DNA of 64,000 bases from Polynucleobacter sp. MWH-Braz-FAM2G (GCF_018687635.1 NZ_CP061300.1:1509424-1573423), one strand, 5' to 3'. Positions 51,480 to 61,092 are shown, counted from the stretch's first letter. Numbers and translations are program-made. The notes: generated by a model not told the origin, from the letters alone.

Positions 51480-52433
51480 TTAAGAAATATATCGGGATTC
51501 AAGCATTTTTACCATTGCGTAAATTGAAGCATTCGAAGGCGTTGCGATCTGATAATGTTTTCCAAGCTTCACAATATAACCATTTAAAAACTCAATTTCT
51601 GTCTTTTTCTTTTTTGCCAAATCCTGAGCAGTTGAAGAGATTTGTGTAGCCATAGTCTTTGCAATTTGCGCGTTTGCATTTTGCGCCTCTTGTTGACTAA
51701 TGGTGACACCCTCGCATTTGGCAATCTTTATAAATTCTTGCGTAATCTCTTCGATGACTTGCACAATCTCTGGTATTTTTATCATGTCGCCATAGCAAAT
51801 TTGCCCTATTCCAGAAATGCCGTTATAGGAACAGTTCACTAAAAACTTTAACCACATATCTTTTTTAATGTCTTGGGTGATGGCGCAAGGAACTGAAGCC
51901 TCCTGAAATAAAGCGCATACCTGATTCAGTATTTCTAAATCAGATGGAGCTAAATTTTTCATTCCCCCAATGACCAACTCGCCCCTGCCGTGATGCTTCA
52001 TTGTTCTGTTATCTACCATTCCACAAGCAACGTAGACGACCGCCGGAAAGACCGAGTTTGAAACTATAGAAGTGGCAATATCTGCATTTGCTACGCCATT
52101 TTGCAAACTCAGTATTACTGCATGTTTTGGCACAATAGATGCAATTTCATGCATGAGTTTTTCAGTATCAGGCGACTTTACTGTTAGCAAAATTAAATCC
52201 GCATCAGTCAGATCATGCAAATTACTAGTGACCTTGATTTGAAGGACTTCTTTAAAGGTTTGACAGTCCATCAATAGACCATCTCTTTTGATAGATTCCG
52301 CGCGCTCTGGTCTTGCAATAAGGGTCACATCGTAGTTTGCACGCCCCAACATGCCGCCAAAAAAACAACCAACGGCCCCTGCGCCCAATACATAAATTTT
52401 TTTAAACTGTCTCAATTGCTTATTTGCAATCAC
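51480..52433 (-). CDS. 2-dehydropantoate 2-reductase family protein
   Basis: The 317-residue protein has the N-terminal Rossmann motif VLGAGAVGCFFGGML, LLTVKSPDT, SLQNGV near residue 99, and a catalytic-lysine region (DMWLKFLVNCSYNGISG) of the PanE/ApbA family. PanE makes pantoate for coenzyme A, but family members near catabolic genes often reduce other 2-keto acids. It follows an alpha/beta hydrolase and liv-type transporter genes, which favours the latter. The start codon is GTG at 52433, with a TTG at 52415 as an alternative. Confidence 0.8.
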   Translation of the reverse strand: MIANKQLRQFKKIYVLGAGAVGCFFGGMLGRANYDVTLIARPERAESIKRDGLLMDCQTFKEVLQIKVTSNLHDLTDADLILLTVKSPDTEKLMHEIASIVPKHAVILSLQNGVANADIATSIVSNSVFPAVVYVACGMVDNRTMKHHGRGELVIGGMKNLAPSDLEILNQVCALFQEASVPCAITQDIKKDMWLKFLVNCSYNGISGIGQICYGDMIKIPEIVQVIEEITQEFIKIAKCEGVTISQQEAQNANAQIAKTMATQISSTAQDLAKKKKTEIEFLNGYIVKLGKHYQIATPSNASIYAMVKMLESRYIS

Positions 52434-52506
52434 TTAACTTGATGATCTAATCTTGTAATAAAAATAGCAATTTCTTACCGATGACGATTTCATTTTAGGC
52501 TATCAA

Positions 52507-53313
52507 CTAATGGCTATTTAGCCAACTGAGTAGACTTTGATTGAATTTATCGGGCTGTTCCATCAAGAAAAAATGGCTAGCATTCTCAAATAGAATGGTT
52601 TCACAGCCTGGAATGCCCTTACTCAGGATATTGGTAGCGGTTAGCGAACAAATAGGATCACTAGTTCCCGCCATCACTAAAGTGGGCTGAGTAATTTGAT
52701 CTAACTGGTTACTAGTGTCATGGTTTTGACATGCTTCATTCTGGCGTATGTAACAAGCAGGCAACCGAGTTTCACCACCAATCAATGCCTCAATTCTTTT
52801 TACCTGCTCCTGCTTGGTGTTAAAGAATTCTGCTGATACAAAGTTTTGCACAGAATGACGCGCATGGTCAGCCCAATTCATACGCCACTCCAACGCCTCT
52901 CGCATGTTCAAGAGAACGCGACGACCTAAGGGATCTAAAACGGCAAAAGAAGCACATAACACGAGTGATTTAACCCGCGCAGGTGCCATCAGTGCCATAT
53001 GCTGTGCTACCGCACCACCCATAGATCGACCTACTACATGGGCAGAATCAATTCCCAAATAGTCCATCAACCCCAAAGTATCTTTAGCTAAATCTTGAGT
53101 GCTAATAGACTCATCCACTTGCGTACTTTTACCTGCCCCACGGTTATCAAATGCAATCACTCTATAGTGATCTTTCAGAATCTGAATTTGATTGGTCCAT
53201 GCACTGTAGTCTCCAGCTAAGCCATGAATCAAAACTACTGGAATTCCTTTGCCGATATCTAAGTAATGAATATCGTAATTGCCTATCTTGGCTGTTTTTA
53301 AATATTCTTCCAT
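52507..53313 (-). CDS. Alpha/beta-fold hydrolase
   Basis: The 268-residue protein has VVLIHGLAGDYSAW (oxyanion region near 28), the nucleophile elbow GRSMGGAVAQ with serine near residue 97, an aspartate in AGTSDPICS and a histidine in ENASHFFLMEQP. This is the classic catalytic triad of esterases, C-C hydrolases and related enzymes. It lies 11 bases after the livF-like gene on the same strand, so it is probably co-transcribed with the transporter. Its substrate is unknown. Confidence 0.82.
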   Translation of the reverse strand: MEEYLKTAKIGNYDIHYLDIGKGIPVVLIHGLAGDYSAWTNQIQILKDHYRVIAFDNRGAGKSTQVDESISTQDLAKDTLGLMDYLGIDSAHVVGRSMGGAVAQHMALMAPARVKSLVLCASFAVLDPLGRRVLLNMREALEWRMNWADHARHSVQNFVSAEFFNTKQEQVKRIEALIGGETRLPACYIRQNEACQNHDTSNQLDQITQPTLVMAGTSDPICSLTATNILSKGIPGCETILFENASHFFLMEQPDKFNQSLLSWLNSH

Positions 53314-53324
53314 GCTTTAGTTCA

Positions 53325-54044
53325 CTATTCGACACTCAAGTGGGACTGCAGTTCATTTTGCTTTTCAGTAAAGAGCGCCTTAGTTCCTGCGAATACTACT
53401 TTGCCTCCATTTAGGAGAACAATATCGTCAGCAACGCTTAAAGCTAAATTGAGATTTTGCTCAACCATCACAATTGAGATAAATGGCTTGAGGGTCGCAA
53501 TAATGTTGCCAACCTCTTTCACGATCTGTGGCGCTAAGCCTTCAGAGGGTTCATCCAATAGCAAAACTTTAGGGTTGGTCATCAGAGCTCTACCAATCGC
53601 CAGCATCTGCTGCTCACCGCCGGATAAACTACCTGCCAATTGATGTTGGCGCTCTTGCAGTCTCGGGAAAAACTGAAAAACATCCTGTAGATTCCATTGA
53701 CGTGAGCTACCTGAACGTGGAGCCTGATAAGCAACATCTAGATTTTCTTTCACGGATAGGCTTGGGAAAATACGTCGGCCTTGAGGAACAATACCAATAC
53801 CTGCCTGACAAATTTTCTCTGGAGAAAGTTTTTGCAACTGAATGCCATCAAGCTCAATCAAGCCACTGCGTTCCGGTAAAAATCCAATGATGGAACTAAT
53901 ACAAGTTGTCTTGCCCGCACCATTTCTGCCGAGAAGCGCAAGTACAGTATCTTTCTTCAGATCAAACGAAACATCATAAAGAATATGGCTATCGCCATAG
54001 AAGGCATTCAAGCCCTCAATCTTTAATATTGAATTAGTGGCCAA
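53325..54044 (-). CDS. livF: Branched-chain-type ABC transporter ATPase (LivF)
   Basis: The 239-residue ATPase has GRNGAGKTT, LSGGEQQMLAIGRAL, LLLDEPSEGLAP and the MVEQN switch typical of LivF. The ORF is open further back, but a strong AAGGAG sits 7 bases before TTG at 54044, inside the end of livG, so I choose TTG and an 11-base overlap with livG. It works with LivG and the two permeases. Confidence 0.9.
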   Translation of the reverse strand: MATNSILKIEGLNAFYGDSHILYDVSFDLKKDTVLALLGRNGAGKTTCISSIIGFLPERSGLIELDGIQLQKLSPEKICQAGIGIVPQGRRIFPSLSVKENLDVAYQAPRSGSSRQWNLQDVFQFFPRLQERQHQLAGSLSGGEQQMLAIGRALMTNPKVLLLDEPSEGLAPQIVKEVGNIIATLKPFISIVMVEQNLNLALSVADDIVLLNGGKVVFAGTKALFTEKQNELQSHLSVE

Positions 54045-54774
54045 GGTAAATCTCCTTGGTGCGCGGATCATTCACGACTTCTTGACGTGTGCCTGTTGTA
54101 ATTACTTCTCCGTAATGCAAGAGCGTGACGCGATCAGCAAAAGCCAAAGCTACCGCCATATCGTGCTCGATCATCAAGATGGTAATGTTGCGATCAATTT
54201 GCTGCAGCAAAGCAGTAATGGTTTCACGCTCTTCAGTGGATAGGCCTGCTAATGGCTCATCCAGTAATAAAAGTTTAGGATTTTGAGCCAAAGCCATGGC
54301 GATCTCAAGACGACGCTTCTCACCATAAGAAGTCTGCTCTAGAGGAAAATACGCTTTAGAAGCGAGCCCTACTTTTTCTAGAACAGCTAATGCTCTCTGA
54401 TCAAGATCAGATTCAGATAGAAAAGATCCCCAGCACTTCCAACGCAAGGGCAATTTTCCTAACAAAGCCAATTTGACATTTGAAATTAAATTGTCTTTTC
54501 CAAATAGCGTCAGAATTTGATAGGTTCTTGCTAAGTCCAGTTGCGCACGTTTAGCCGTTGGTAGCTTAGTAACATTTTTCCCGGCTAGAGTAATAGATCC
54601 AGAATCTGAAGCTAAGTCGCCAGAGATTAGGTTAAACAGTGTAGTTTTACCTGCACCATTTGGACCAATCAGTAAATGTCTCTCACCCGGATTGACAGTA
54701 AGATTGACAGCCTTAGTCACCTTTAGCCCACCAAAGGACTTACTGAGATCAGAGACTTGAAGTATGGGGCTCAT
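54034..54774 (-). CDS. livG: Branched-chain-type ABC transporter ATPase (LivG)
   Basis: The 246-residue ATPase has GPNGAGKTTLFNLISG, the LivG-type SYGEKRRLEIAMAL signature, LLLDEPLAGLS and IEHDMAVALAFADRVT. It starts 3 bases after livM ends and overlaps livF. Together with LivF it forms the ATPase pair of a HAAT-class importer; substrates in this class include amino acids, amides, urea and aromatic acids. Confidence 0.92.
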   Translation of the reverse strand: MSPILQVSDLSKSFGGLKVTKAVNLTVNPGERHLLIGPNGAGKTTLFNLISGDLASDSGSITLAGKNVTKLPTAKRAQLDLARTYQILTLFGKDNLISNVKLALLGKLPLRWKCWGSFLSESDLDQRALAVLEKVGLASKAYFPLEQTSYGEKRRLEIAMALAQNPKLLLLDEPLAGLSTEERETITALLQQIDRNITILMIEHDMAVALAFADRVTLLHYGEVITTGTRQEVVNDPRTKEIYLGH

Positions 54775-54777
54775 TTT

Positions 54778-55713
54778 TTATTTACTTGAAGTAAATGCAT
54801 TTTTAATGCGATCAAAACCAGAAACAATACCGCCTGGAATGAACATCACAATGAAAATAAATACCAACCCCAACAATGTGACCCAGTGGTCAACATATTG
54901 ACTGGCAACATTCTTTAGCAACATGACTAAAGCAGCACCAATGACTGGACCCAATAAGGTGCCGGCACCGCCAGCAATCACCATCAACAACATTTCAGCT
55001 GAATTTGCTAATGAAAGACTATGTGGGCTAATAAATTGGTGATAGTAGACATACATCATCCCGCCAATTGCTCCAAAGAAACCACAGGCGGTAAAGGTTA
55101 TCCAACGAATAAACCACACATTAAATCCAAGAGCACTCATACGCCGTGGTTGATCTTTAGTGCCCCGAATGGTTGCCCCAAATGGAGATCGCACCAGAAT
55201 TGCAATCGCGCCCCAGACTAATAAAAATACGATTAGGGTGAAATAGTAAAAATGACTTGCTTCACCAAAATCAATTCCGAATGGACTAGGTCTTGTAATG
55301 CCAGATATACCGTTATCACCGCCAGTAACACTAGCCCAACGGTAAGCTAAGCCCCACAAAATTTGACCAAATGCCAAGGTAATCATTAGAAAACTGATGC
55401 CTGTTGCCCGCAATGCGATCAAACCAAATACACCGGCGATAACTGTAGTGCTCACAATTGCAATCGCAGCCGTACTGGCATGGCTCCACCCCAACTTCAC
55501 AGTTAACCAACTGCTTATGTATGCCGCCAAACCAAGATAACCCGCATGGCCTAAAGATGTCAGGCCAGCATACCCCACAAGTAAATTTAGACTCATGGCA
55601 AAAATAGCAGCTATTAATATTTGACTAGCAAGATTGGTGTAATAAGTTCCCCCAAGAATAAAAGGGAGAATTAGCAACACCAGCAGGACGGCAATATAAA
55701 AAATGCGGTTCAC
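54778..55713 (-). CDS. livM: Branched-chain-type ABC transporter permease (LivM)
   Basis: The 311-residue permease has about eight or nine helices and the LivM features LNLLVGYAGLTSLGHAGYLGL and the cytoplasmic EAA-like loop RGTKDQPRRMSALGFN. The start codon is GTG, overlapping the livH stop as GTGA. Lengths and order (H, M, G, F) match other complete clusters. Confidence 0.9.
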   Translation of the reverse strand: MNRIFYIAVLLVLLILPFILGGTYYTNLASQILIAAIFAMSLNLLVGYAGLTSLGHAGYLGLAAYISSWLTVKLGWSHASTAAIAIVSTTVIAGVFGLIALRATGISFLMITLAFGQILWGLAYRWASVTGGDNGISGITRPSPFGIDFGEASHFYYFTLIVFLLVWGAIAILVRSPFGATIRGTKDQPRRMSALGFNVWFIRWITFTACGFFGAIGGMMYVYYHQFISPHSLSLANSAEMLLMVIAGGAGTLLGPVIGAALVMLLKNVASQYVDHWVTLLGLVFIFIVMFIPGGIVSGFDRIKNAFTSSK

Positions 55714-56570
55714 GCAGAAATCTTTCCAAACAAGCCGCGGGGTCTTACAGCCAAAATAATCAGCATTGGTAAAAACAAAATGATGTATGCCAAGTCTGGA
55801 AAAAGCGCTTGACCAAAGCTATAAATAAAACCAATGAGAAAGCTACCAATGAATGCACCCATTAAGCTACCAAGCCCACCAAGAATCACAACCACCAAAG
55901 CGATCGGCAACATATCCGCATCCAAACCTGGGTAGACAGATAAAATCGGCGCCGCAGCGATACCACCAACACCAGCCAATGCCGCGCCCAAGCAAAACAC
56001 TATGGAAAATAATTTAGTAGCAGGAACACCAATGCCCTGTGCCATTTGTCGATCATCAACACTGGCGCGAATCATGACGCCCAGCTTTGTTTTTTCAAGT
56101 AATAACCATAAGCCCAGCGCGACAAAAATACTAAAGATGACTAGGGCAATTCGGTAAAGAGGAAATGTTTGGCCAAATACTTGAACACCTCCAGCCAAAA
56201 AACTCGGTGCAGCAACAGGACGAGGATCGCCTCCCCAAAACCACAAACTACAATCTGCAATGACAAAGGCTACGCCCAAGGTAGCTAATACTTGTGAAAG
56301 ACTGTTGCCCGCTAGGCGACGCAAAATGACGCGTTCTACGATGCAACCTAAAAGACCGATTGCTATAGCTGCAGCCAAAATTGCCAAAAAGAAAGAGTGG
56401 CCAGCTTCAATAACACTTAATCCAACATAAGCGCCCAACATGAAATATGCGCCATGTGAAAGATTAGCAATACGCATTAATCCAAAAATTAATGAAAAGC
56501 CTGCTGCTAGGGTGAAGAGAACTCCCCCTAGAGCAAGGCTATTAAGACTCTGAATTAACCAAAAAGACAT
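55710..56570 (-). CDS. livH: Branched-chain-type ABC transporter permease (LivH)
   Basis: The 286-residue permease has the LivH signature LFTLAAGFSLIFGLMRIANLSHGAYFMLGAYVG-type start, seen here as GFSLIFGLMRIANLSHGA, and helices throughout with the loop RRLAGNSLSQVLATLG. It starts 10 bases after the binding-protein gene and overlaps livM by 4 bases. Confidence 0.91.
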   Translation of the reverse strand: MSFWLIQSLNSLALGGVLFTLAAGFSLIFGLMRIANLSHGAYFMLGAYVGLSVIEAGHSFFLAILAAAIAIGLLGCIVERVILRRLAGNSLSQVLATLGVAFVIADCSLWFWGGDPRPVAAPSFLAGGVQVFGQTFPLYRIALVIFSIFVALGLWLLLEKTKLGVMIRASVDDRQMAQGIGVPATKLFSIVFCLGAALAGVGGIAAAPILSVYPGLDADMLPIALVVVILGGLGSLMGAFIGSFLIGFIYSFGQALFPDLAYIILFLPMLIILAVRPRGLFGKISA

Positions 56571-56580
56571 GCGTAACGAT

Positions 56581-57828
56581 TTAGTTTTCTAAATTATTCG
56601 CAGGCGGGTAATCTCTTGAATAAACAGGATTTGCTAAGAAATCTTTAGTCTTGTAGGTCCAGAACTGACTAACTGCTGGATAGGTCTTAATGACCACATT
56701 AGACAGTTTTCCATCCTTCTTCTCCACCTTACGAATATAGATATCCATAATAGGATTGCCCAAAGCATCTAGTGTGACCTTACCTCTTGGATCATTTGGC
56801 AATTGAACTGCACGCAAGGCGGCCATGAATGCATTCTTATCTTCAATATTGCCTTTGACATCTTTGAGAGCTTGCTCAAGCATTAATGCGGCACCATAAG
56901 CACCCATGGAATAGTAACCAGGATCCTTTTTATATTGCGCGTTGAAGTCCTTAACAAATTTAGCATTAGCTGCGTTGTTTAAGTTTGCCGAATACCAACC
57001 AGTGGAGATCACACCCAAGGCATCATCTCCCATGAATGGTAGGATCCCCTCATCCACGGTAGTCATAGCGCCCAAGAGCGGGATTTTTCCTTTTAAGCCG
57101 TACTCACTGTATTGCTTAACAAACTTCACGCCGTTACCACCAGCGAAGGCTGCGAATACCGCGTCCACATTTGGCTTAATTTGACCAATGTATGTACCGT
57201 AGTCAGCTACGTTTAGAGGAGTCCACAATTTTTGAACAATCTTGCCGCCATTCTCTTCGAATGTTCTTTGAAAACCAGCTGCAATCTCATGACCAAATGC
57301 AAAGTCATCAGCAATGATGGCAATACGTTTGTATTTCAAGTCCTTGGCAGCATATTCACCTAGTGCATGACTTGGTTGCGCAGAGCTACCTACTCCACGG
57401 ACAAACCAAGGATTCGGTTTGCGCTGGGTTAAGTCTTCAGCACCGGCAGATGGAGAGATCACTGGAACACCGACTTTTTTAATATAGTCATCTACAGCAA
57501 TCGCCTCGAACGCGGCCAAAGGTCCAATAATTACTTGCACCTTATCTTTTTCCACCAACTCTTGTGTTTTTGTTTTGGTGACAGCTGGCTGACCAGATGT
57601 ATCAGCAACAAAAAGCTCAACCTTACGACCAGCGATCGTGTTGTTGCGCTCTTTCATAAAGAGATTAATTGCTTCTTCCATCTGTTTTCCACCAGCGGCA
57701 AGAGCGCCCGATTTGATGGTTAAAAAGCCCACCCTAATTGGTGTGCTGTCGGCCGCAAATGCAGCTGGGGTCATTAGCGCCCCAGTTACTGCAAGTGCAA
57801 TTGCCTTTAGGTGAATCTTCTTCAACAT
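56581..57828 (-). CDS. Branched-chain-type ABC transporter substrate-binding protein
   Basis: The 415-residue protein has a signal peptide (MLKKIHLKAIALAVTGALM, cleavage after AAFA near residue 25) and the periplasmic-binding fold of the LivK/Leu-Ile-Val family (IRVGFLTIKSGALAAGG, VIIGPLAAFEAIAV). An AGGAG box precedes the ATG. It leads the livHMGF-hydrolase-panE operon. Ligand class cannot be read from sequence; the catabolic neighbours suggest an aromatic or carboxylic acid rather than leucine. Confidence 0.88.
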   Translation of the reverse strand: MLKKIHLKAIALAVTGALMTPAAFAADSTPIRVGFLTIKSGALAAGGKQMEEAINLFMKERNNTIAGRKVELFVADTSGQPAVTKTKTQELVEKDKVQVIIGPLAAFEAIAVDDYIKKVGVPVISPSAGAEDLTQRKPNPWFVRGVGSSAQPSHALGEYAAKDLKYKRIAIIADDFAFGHEIAAGFQRTFEENGGKIVQKLWTPLNVADYGTYIGQIKPNVDAVFAAFAGGNGVKFVKQYSEYGLKGKIPLLGAMTTVDEGILPFMGDDALGVISTGWYSANLNNAANAKFVKDFNAQYKKDPGYYSMGAYGAALMLEQALKDVKGNIEDKNAFMAALRAVQLPNDPRGKVTLDALGNPIMDIYIRKVEKKDGKLSNVVIKTYPAVSQFWTYKTKDFLANPVYSRDYPPANNLEN

Positions 57829-58035
57829 GATTGTCTCCTCACGATGTTTGGCAGTCTTTTATTAGTATTTTGAGTCTTGATTGATATACTACAACAAATT
57901 TAAATTTAATCAATAAAATCTTAGAAAATTTAATTATTGATATAAATCAATAGTTTATAAAATTTATCACACTCATAAAAATCTCTTGTGATATATTACG
58001 ATCAATATTTACACCTTATCTAATATTTTCTATTC
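57829..58035. promoter_or_regulatory. AT-rich divergent control region
   Basis: This 207-base region lies between the transporter operon and the GntR-aldehyde dehydrogenase genes. It holds an exact FNR-type box at 57937-57950 and repeated TGATATA motifs near 57882, 57938 and 57989. One or more may be GntR operators. No clear minus-10/minus-35 pair stands out because the whole stretch is AT-rich. Confidence 0.5.
57937..57950. promoter_or_regulatory. FNR/DNR-type box in liv/gntR divergent region
   Basis: TTGATATAAATCAA matches TTGAT-N4-ATCAA exactly and extends to ATTGAT-N4-ATCAAT. It is in an AT-rich background, so chance is more likely than for the box at 50240. Confidence 0.4.
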
Positions 58036-58716
58036 ATGGCCAGCAACATCGCAGAACCTTTAGAGTCAGACGGAAGACTGCTTCGAGAAAGAGTCTATGA
58101 AGAGCTGCGCCATGACATCCTCACATGCAAACTCATGCCCGGCGCTGAAATTAGGGAGGCTGAGTTGGCGGCTCGATTTGAAGTTAGCAAGTCTCCTGTG
58201 CGAGATGCGCTAATTAGTCTGGAGCGAGAAGGCCTAGTCATCACAATCCCACGTCAAGGCTATCGAGTAGCGCCTGTTTCTATCTCTGACATGCTCGATA
58301 TGTTTCATTTACGTGCAGCCCTAGAACGCGCCAATATTGAGCGAATGATTCGAAATGCAAGCGATGAACAGTTGCAATCTTTGGATCAATTCAAAAGCTT
58401 CCATCAAGAAGCTTCGCCTGCTGGCTTTATTAGCTATAACAAACAATTTCATCGCCACTTGGCTGAATTAGGTGGTAATCCACGAATGCGCGACCAACTG
58501 ATTGATCTGATCGATCTAATGGAAAGAGCAGTTCAAATTAGCGTGAGCAATGTGGATCATGGAAAGCCAGAGGCTTTGGTTGCAGAACATCGCGAAATTA
58601 TCGAAGCCATTCAATCTAGATCAGTCAAAACCGCTCAGCGCTTAGCTGAGCAACACGTTCTTGCAGCAGGCAAGCGAGTTAGCAATGCCGTATCACGCTC
58701 AATGATTGTTAGTTAA
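58036..58716 (+). CDS. GntR-family regulator, FadR/FCD subfamily
   Basis: The 226-residue protein has the winged helix-turn-helix (IREAELAARFEVSKSPVRDALI, about residues 37-58) and an FCD effector domain from about 90, with RAALERANIERM and the histidines of HRHLAELGGN and AEHREII. It probably represses or activates both the divergent transporter operon and the aldehyde dehydrogenase genes downstream, with the transporter's substrate or a product as ligand. It differs from the 20.5 kb GntR protein in sequence. Confidence 0.88.
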   Translation: MASNIAEPLESDGRLLRERVYEELRHDILTCKLMPGAEIREAELAARFEVSKSPVRDALISLEREGLVITIPRQGYRVAPVSISDMLDMFHLRAALERANIERMIRNASDEQLQSLDQFKSFHQEASPAGFISYNKQFHRHLAELGGNPRMRDQLIDLIDLMERAVQISVSNVDHGKPEALVAEHREIIEAIQSRSVKTAQRLAEQHVLAAGKRVSNAVSRSMIVS

Positions 58717-58743
58717 TTCAATAATTTTTTAATAAGGATTCTC

Positions 58744-60264
58744 ATGTCAACCTCCAATAAGCAAGTACCTATTCGTGGTCTGTTCATCGATGGCAAAGAG
58801 GTGCCAGCTTCTCAACCGGATTTGCTAGACGTTTTAAATCCAGCGACCGGTGAGATGCTTGCGCAGATTTCACATGCTACTGACGCTGATGTGGATAAGG
58901 CTGTAAAGAGTTCTGCAAAAGCATTCGCCAGCCCAGAGTGGAGCGCAATGTCAAATCGCACAAGAGCCAAATTGATCAACAAGCTGGCAGATGTATTTGA
59001 AGCCAATCTAGAAGAAATCTACACATTAGAAACCGCTAACAATGGTCGCTCATTGAACGAGACACGCGCCCAGGTTTCTCGTCTGCCAGATTTTTTCCGC
59101 TATAACGCAGGTCTAGCCATTGCCCGTCGCGACTCAGTTATTCCAGTCGATGGCAACTACTTAAATTACACATTGCGCACTCCAATCGGAGTTGTTGGCA
59201 ATTCCACACCCTTTAATCATCCATTAATGATTATGGTGAAAAGTCTAGCCCCTACCCTGGCATCAGGTTGCACCACGGTCGTAAAGCCTTCTGAATACAC
59301 CCCATTAACTACATTACGTCTTGCTCAGTTATTTGTAGAAGCTGGTTTACCTCCAGGCGTATTTAACGTGGTCACAGGTCTTGGACCCTCAACCGGCAAA
59401 GCGCTTGCTGAGCATCCTGGTTTAGCAAAATGGGTGCTAACAGGCGGTACAGAAGCCGGTCGAATTACTGGAGCGTTGGCGGGAAGTAATTTTGCTCATC
59501 AAACTTTAGAGCTCGGTGGCAAGACTCCAGTACTCGTATTTGATGATTTCAATGTCGATCAAGCAGTCAACTACGCAGCTTTTGGTGCGTTCATCGGCGC
59601 AGGACAAACATGCATCTGCGGTAGTCGTCAAATCGTTCAAGCCAGCATTTACGATGAGTTTGTTGAGAAGCTTGCCGCTAAAGCAAAGTCTATTCGCATT
59701 GGCAATCCAATCGATCCTACCGTGCAATTAGGACCAGTTGTCTCTGCTCGTCAACAACAGCGCGTTCTTAAATACATCGACATTGGCTTGAATGAAGACA
59801 AAGCACGTCTTGTTGCTGGCGGCAAAGTGCCAAGCGATCCCGCATTAAAAGATGGCTTTTTTGTAGAACCAACTGTCTTTGCTGATGTCACCAGAAAAAT
59901 GCGCATTTTCCAAGAAGAAGTTTTTGGACCATTCGTTTCTGTCACCAAATTTACGACCGAAGAAGAGGGTTTGGAATTAGCAAATGACTCACCATTTGGT
60001 CTTGCAGGGGCAATCCGCACAAATGATGTCACCAGAGCGCATCGAGTTGCTGCAAAACTCAAGTGCGGCATTGTTTGGGTGAACGATCATCACCGCTTAG
60101 ACCCAGCATCTCCATGGGGTGGCATTAAAGACTCAGGCATTGGTCGCGAGTGCGGCACAGAGTCCTTTGATCAACACTTTGAAACCAAGAGTGTGATGAT
60201 TCGTATGGATGATGCTCCATTTGATTGGTACAAAGATACCGCCAGCCAACCACGTCTCAATTAA
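58744..60264 (+). CDS. NAD(P)-dependent aldehyde dehydrogenase
   Basis: The 506-residue enzyme has the ALDH features: cofactor loop TVVKPSEYTPLT, LTGGTEAGRITG, catalytic glutamate in LELGGKTPVLVF, the nucleophile cysteine in GQTCICGSR, and EEVFGPFVSV. The usual PWNFP cofactor segment reads TPFNHP. It sits 27 bases after the GntR gene and 39 before an alpha/beta hydrolase. The oxidised aldehyde is unknown; the neighbours suggest a carboxylate-bearing catabolic intermediate. Confidence 0.9.
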   Translation: MSTSNKQVPIRGLFIDGKEVPASQPDLLDVLNPATGEMLAQISHATDADVDKAVKSSAKAFASPEWSAMSNRTRAKLINKLADVFEANLEEIYTLETANNGRSLNETRAQVSRLPDFFRYNAGLAIARRDSVIPVDGNYLNYTLRTPIGVVGNSTPFNHPLMIMVKSLAPTLASGCTTVVKPSEYTPLTTLRLAQLFVEAGLPPGVFNVVTGLGPSTGKALAEHPGLAKWVLTGGTEAGRITGALAGSNFAHQTLELGGKTPVLVFDDFNVDQAVNYAAFGAFIGAGQTCICGSRQIVQASIYDEFVEKLAAKAKSIRIGNPIDPTVQLGPVVSARQQQRVLKYIDIGLNEDKARLVAGGKVPSDPALKDGFFVEPTVFADVTRKMRIFQEEVFGPFVSVTKFTTEEEGLELANDSPFGLAGAIRTNDVTRAHRVAAKLKCGIVWVNDHHRLDPASPWGGIKDSGIGRECGTESFDQHFETKSVMIRMDDAPFDWYKDTASQPRLN

Positions 60265-60303
60265 TCAACGATCTTTAATTTGAGATTTAGAGGAAAAATT
60301 TAC

Positions 60304-61092
60304 ATGGCTAATAAAACAATCACCATTGGAAACAATAAGCTGAGCTTGGATATTTCGGGCTCAGGAGCACCTATCGTTTTATTTCATTCTCTTTTGGCGG
60401 ATAGCTCTTCGTTTGCCCCGCTCTCTGAAGAGCTCGTTAAAACCCATCAGGTAATTTCACTTAACCTCCCTGGCTTCGAAGGCTCTGATTTTGTTGGTGG
60501 TGACCTTAATACAATCGCCGACCACATTGCTCAAGGCATTCAAGCTCTGGAGCTTTCTGAGAAACCTATTTTTCTAGGCAATGGCTATGGCGGTTTCATC
60601 GCCTTAATTACTAGCATTCGACACCCACAATTGGCTTCTCGTTTGGTATTGGCAGATTGTGGCGCAATGTTCTCTGAACCTGGTCGTGCTGCCTTTAAAG
60701 GCATGTCGGCAGCAGCTAAAGAAAAAGGTCTTGAGGCCATTGCTGATGTAGCCATGCGCCGCTTATTTGCCCCAGAGTTTCAAGAACAAAATCCAGCATT
60801 GGTTGCCGAAAGAAAGAAACGCTTCTTGGCACTCAATACAGATACATTCCACGGTGCATGTGCCGCTCTTGCTGGCTTAGATATCCGCGACCAACTTTCC
60901 AAGGTAACTCAACCAGTGTTGGTGCTTGTTGGTGAATTAGATGAGGCAACTCCATCAGCCATGTCTGTAGAACTGCATGCGGGACTGCCAAATGCCACAT
61001 TAAATATCCTGCCAGGTCTAGCGCACGTTCCTCAACTTCAGGCACCATCGACATTTATGGAAGCTATTCGCGATTTCATCAACGTCAAATAA
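60304..61092 (+). CDS. Alpha/beta-fold hydrolase
   Basis: The 262-residue protein has PIVLFHSLLADSSSF, a nucleophile elbow reading GNGYGGFIA near residue 94, where Tyr stands in the usual serine position of G-x-S-x-G. The acid is in VGELDEATP and the histidine in LPGLAHVPQLQ. Loss of the serine would prevent ordinary esterase chemistry, so this may be a non-hydrolytic member or one with an altered nucleophile. I start at ATG 60304 behind AGAGGA. It is translationally coupled (TAATG) to the next gene. Confidence 0.8.
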   Translation: MANKTITIGNNKLSLDISGSGAPIVLFHSLLADSSSFAPLSEELVKTHQVISLNLPGFEGSDFVGGDLNTIADHIAQGIQALELSEKPIFLGNGYGGFIALITSIRHPQLASRLVLADCGAMFSEPGRAAFKGMSAAAKEKGLEAIADVAMRRLFAPEFQEQNPALVAERKKRFLALNTDTFHGACAALAGLDIRDQLSKVTQPVLVLVGELDEATPSAMSVELHAGLPNATLNILPGLAHVPQLQAPSTFMEAIRDFINVK

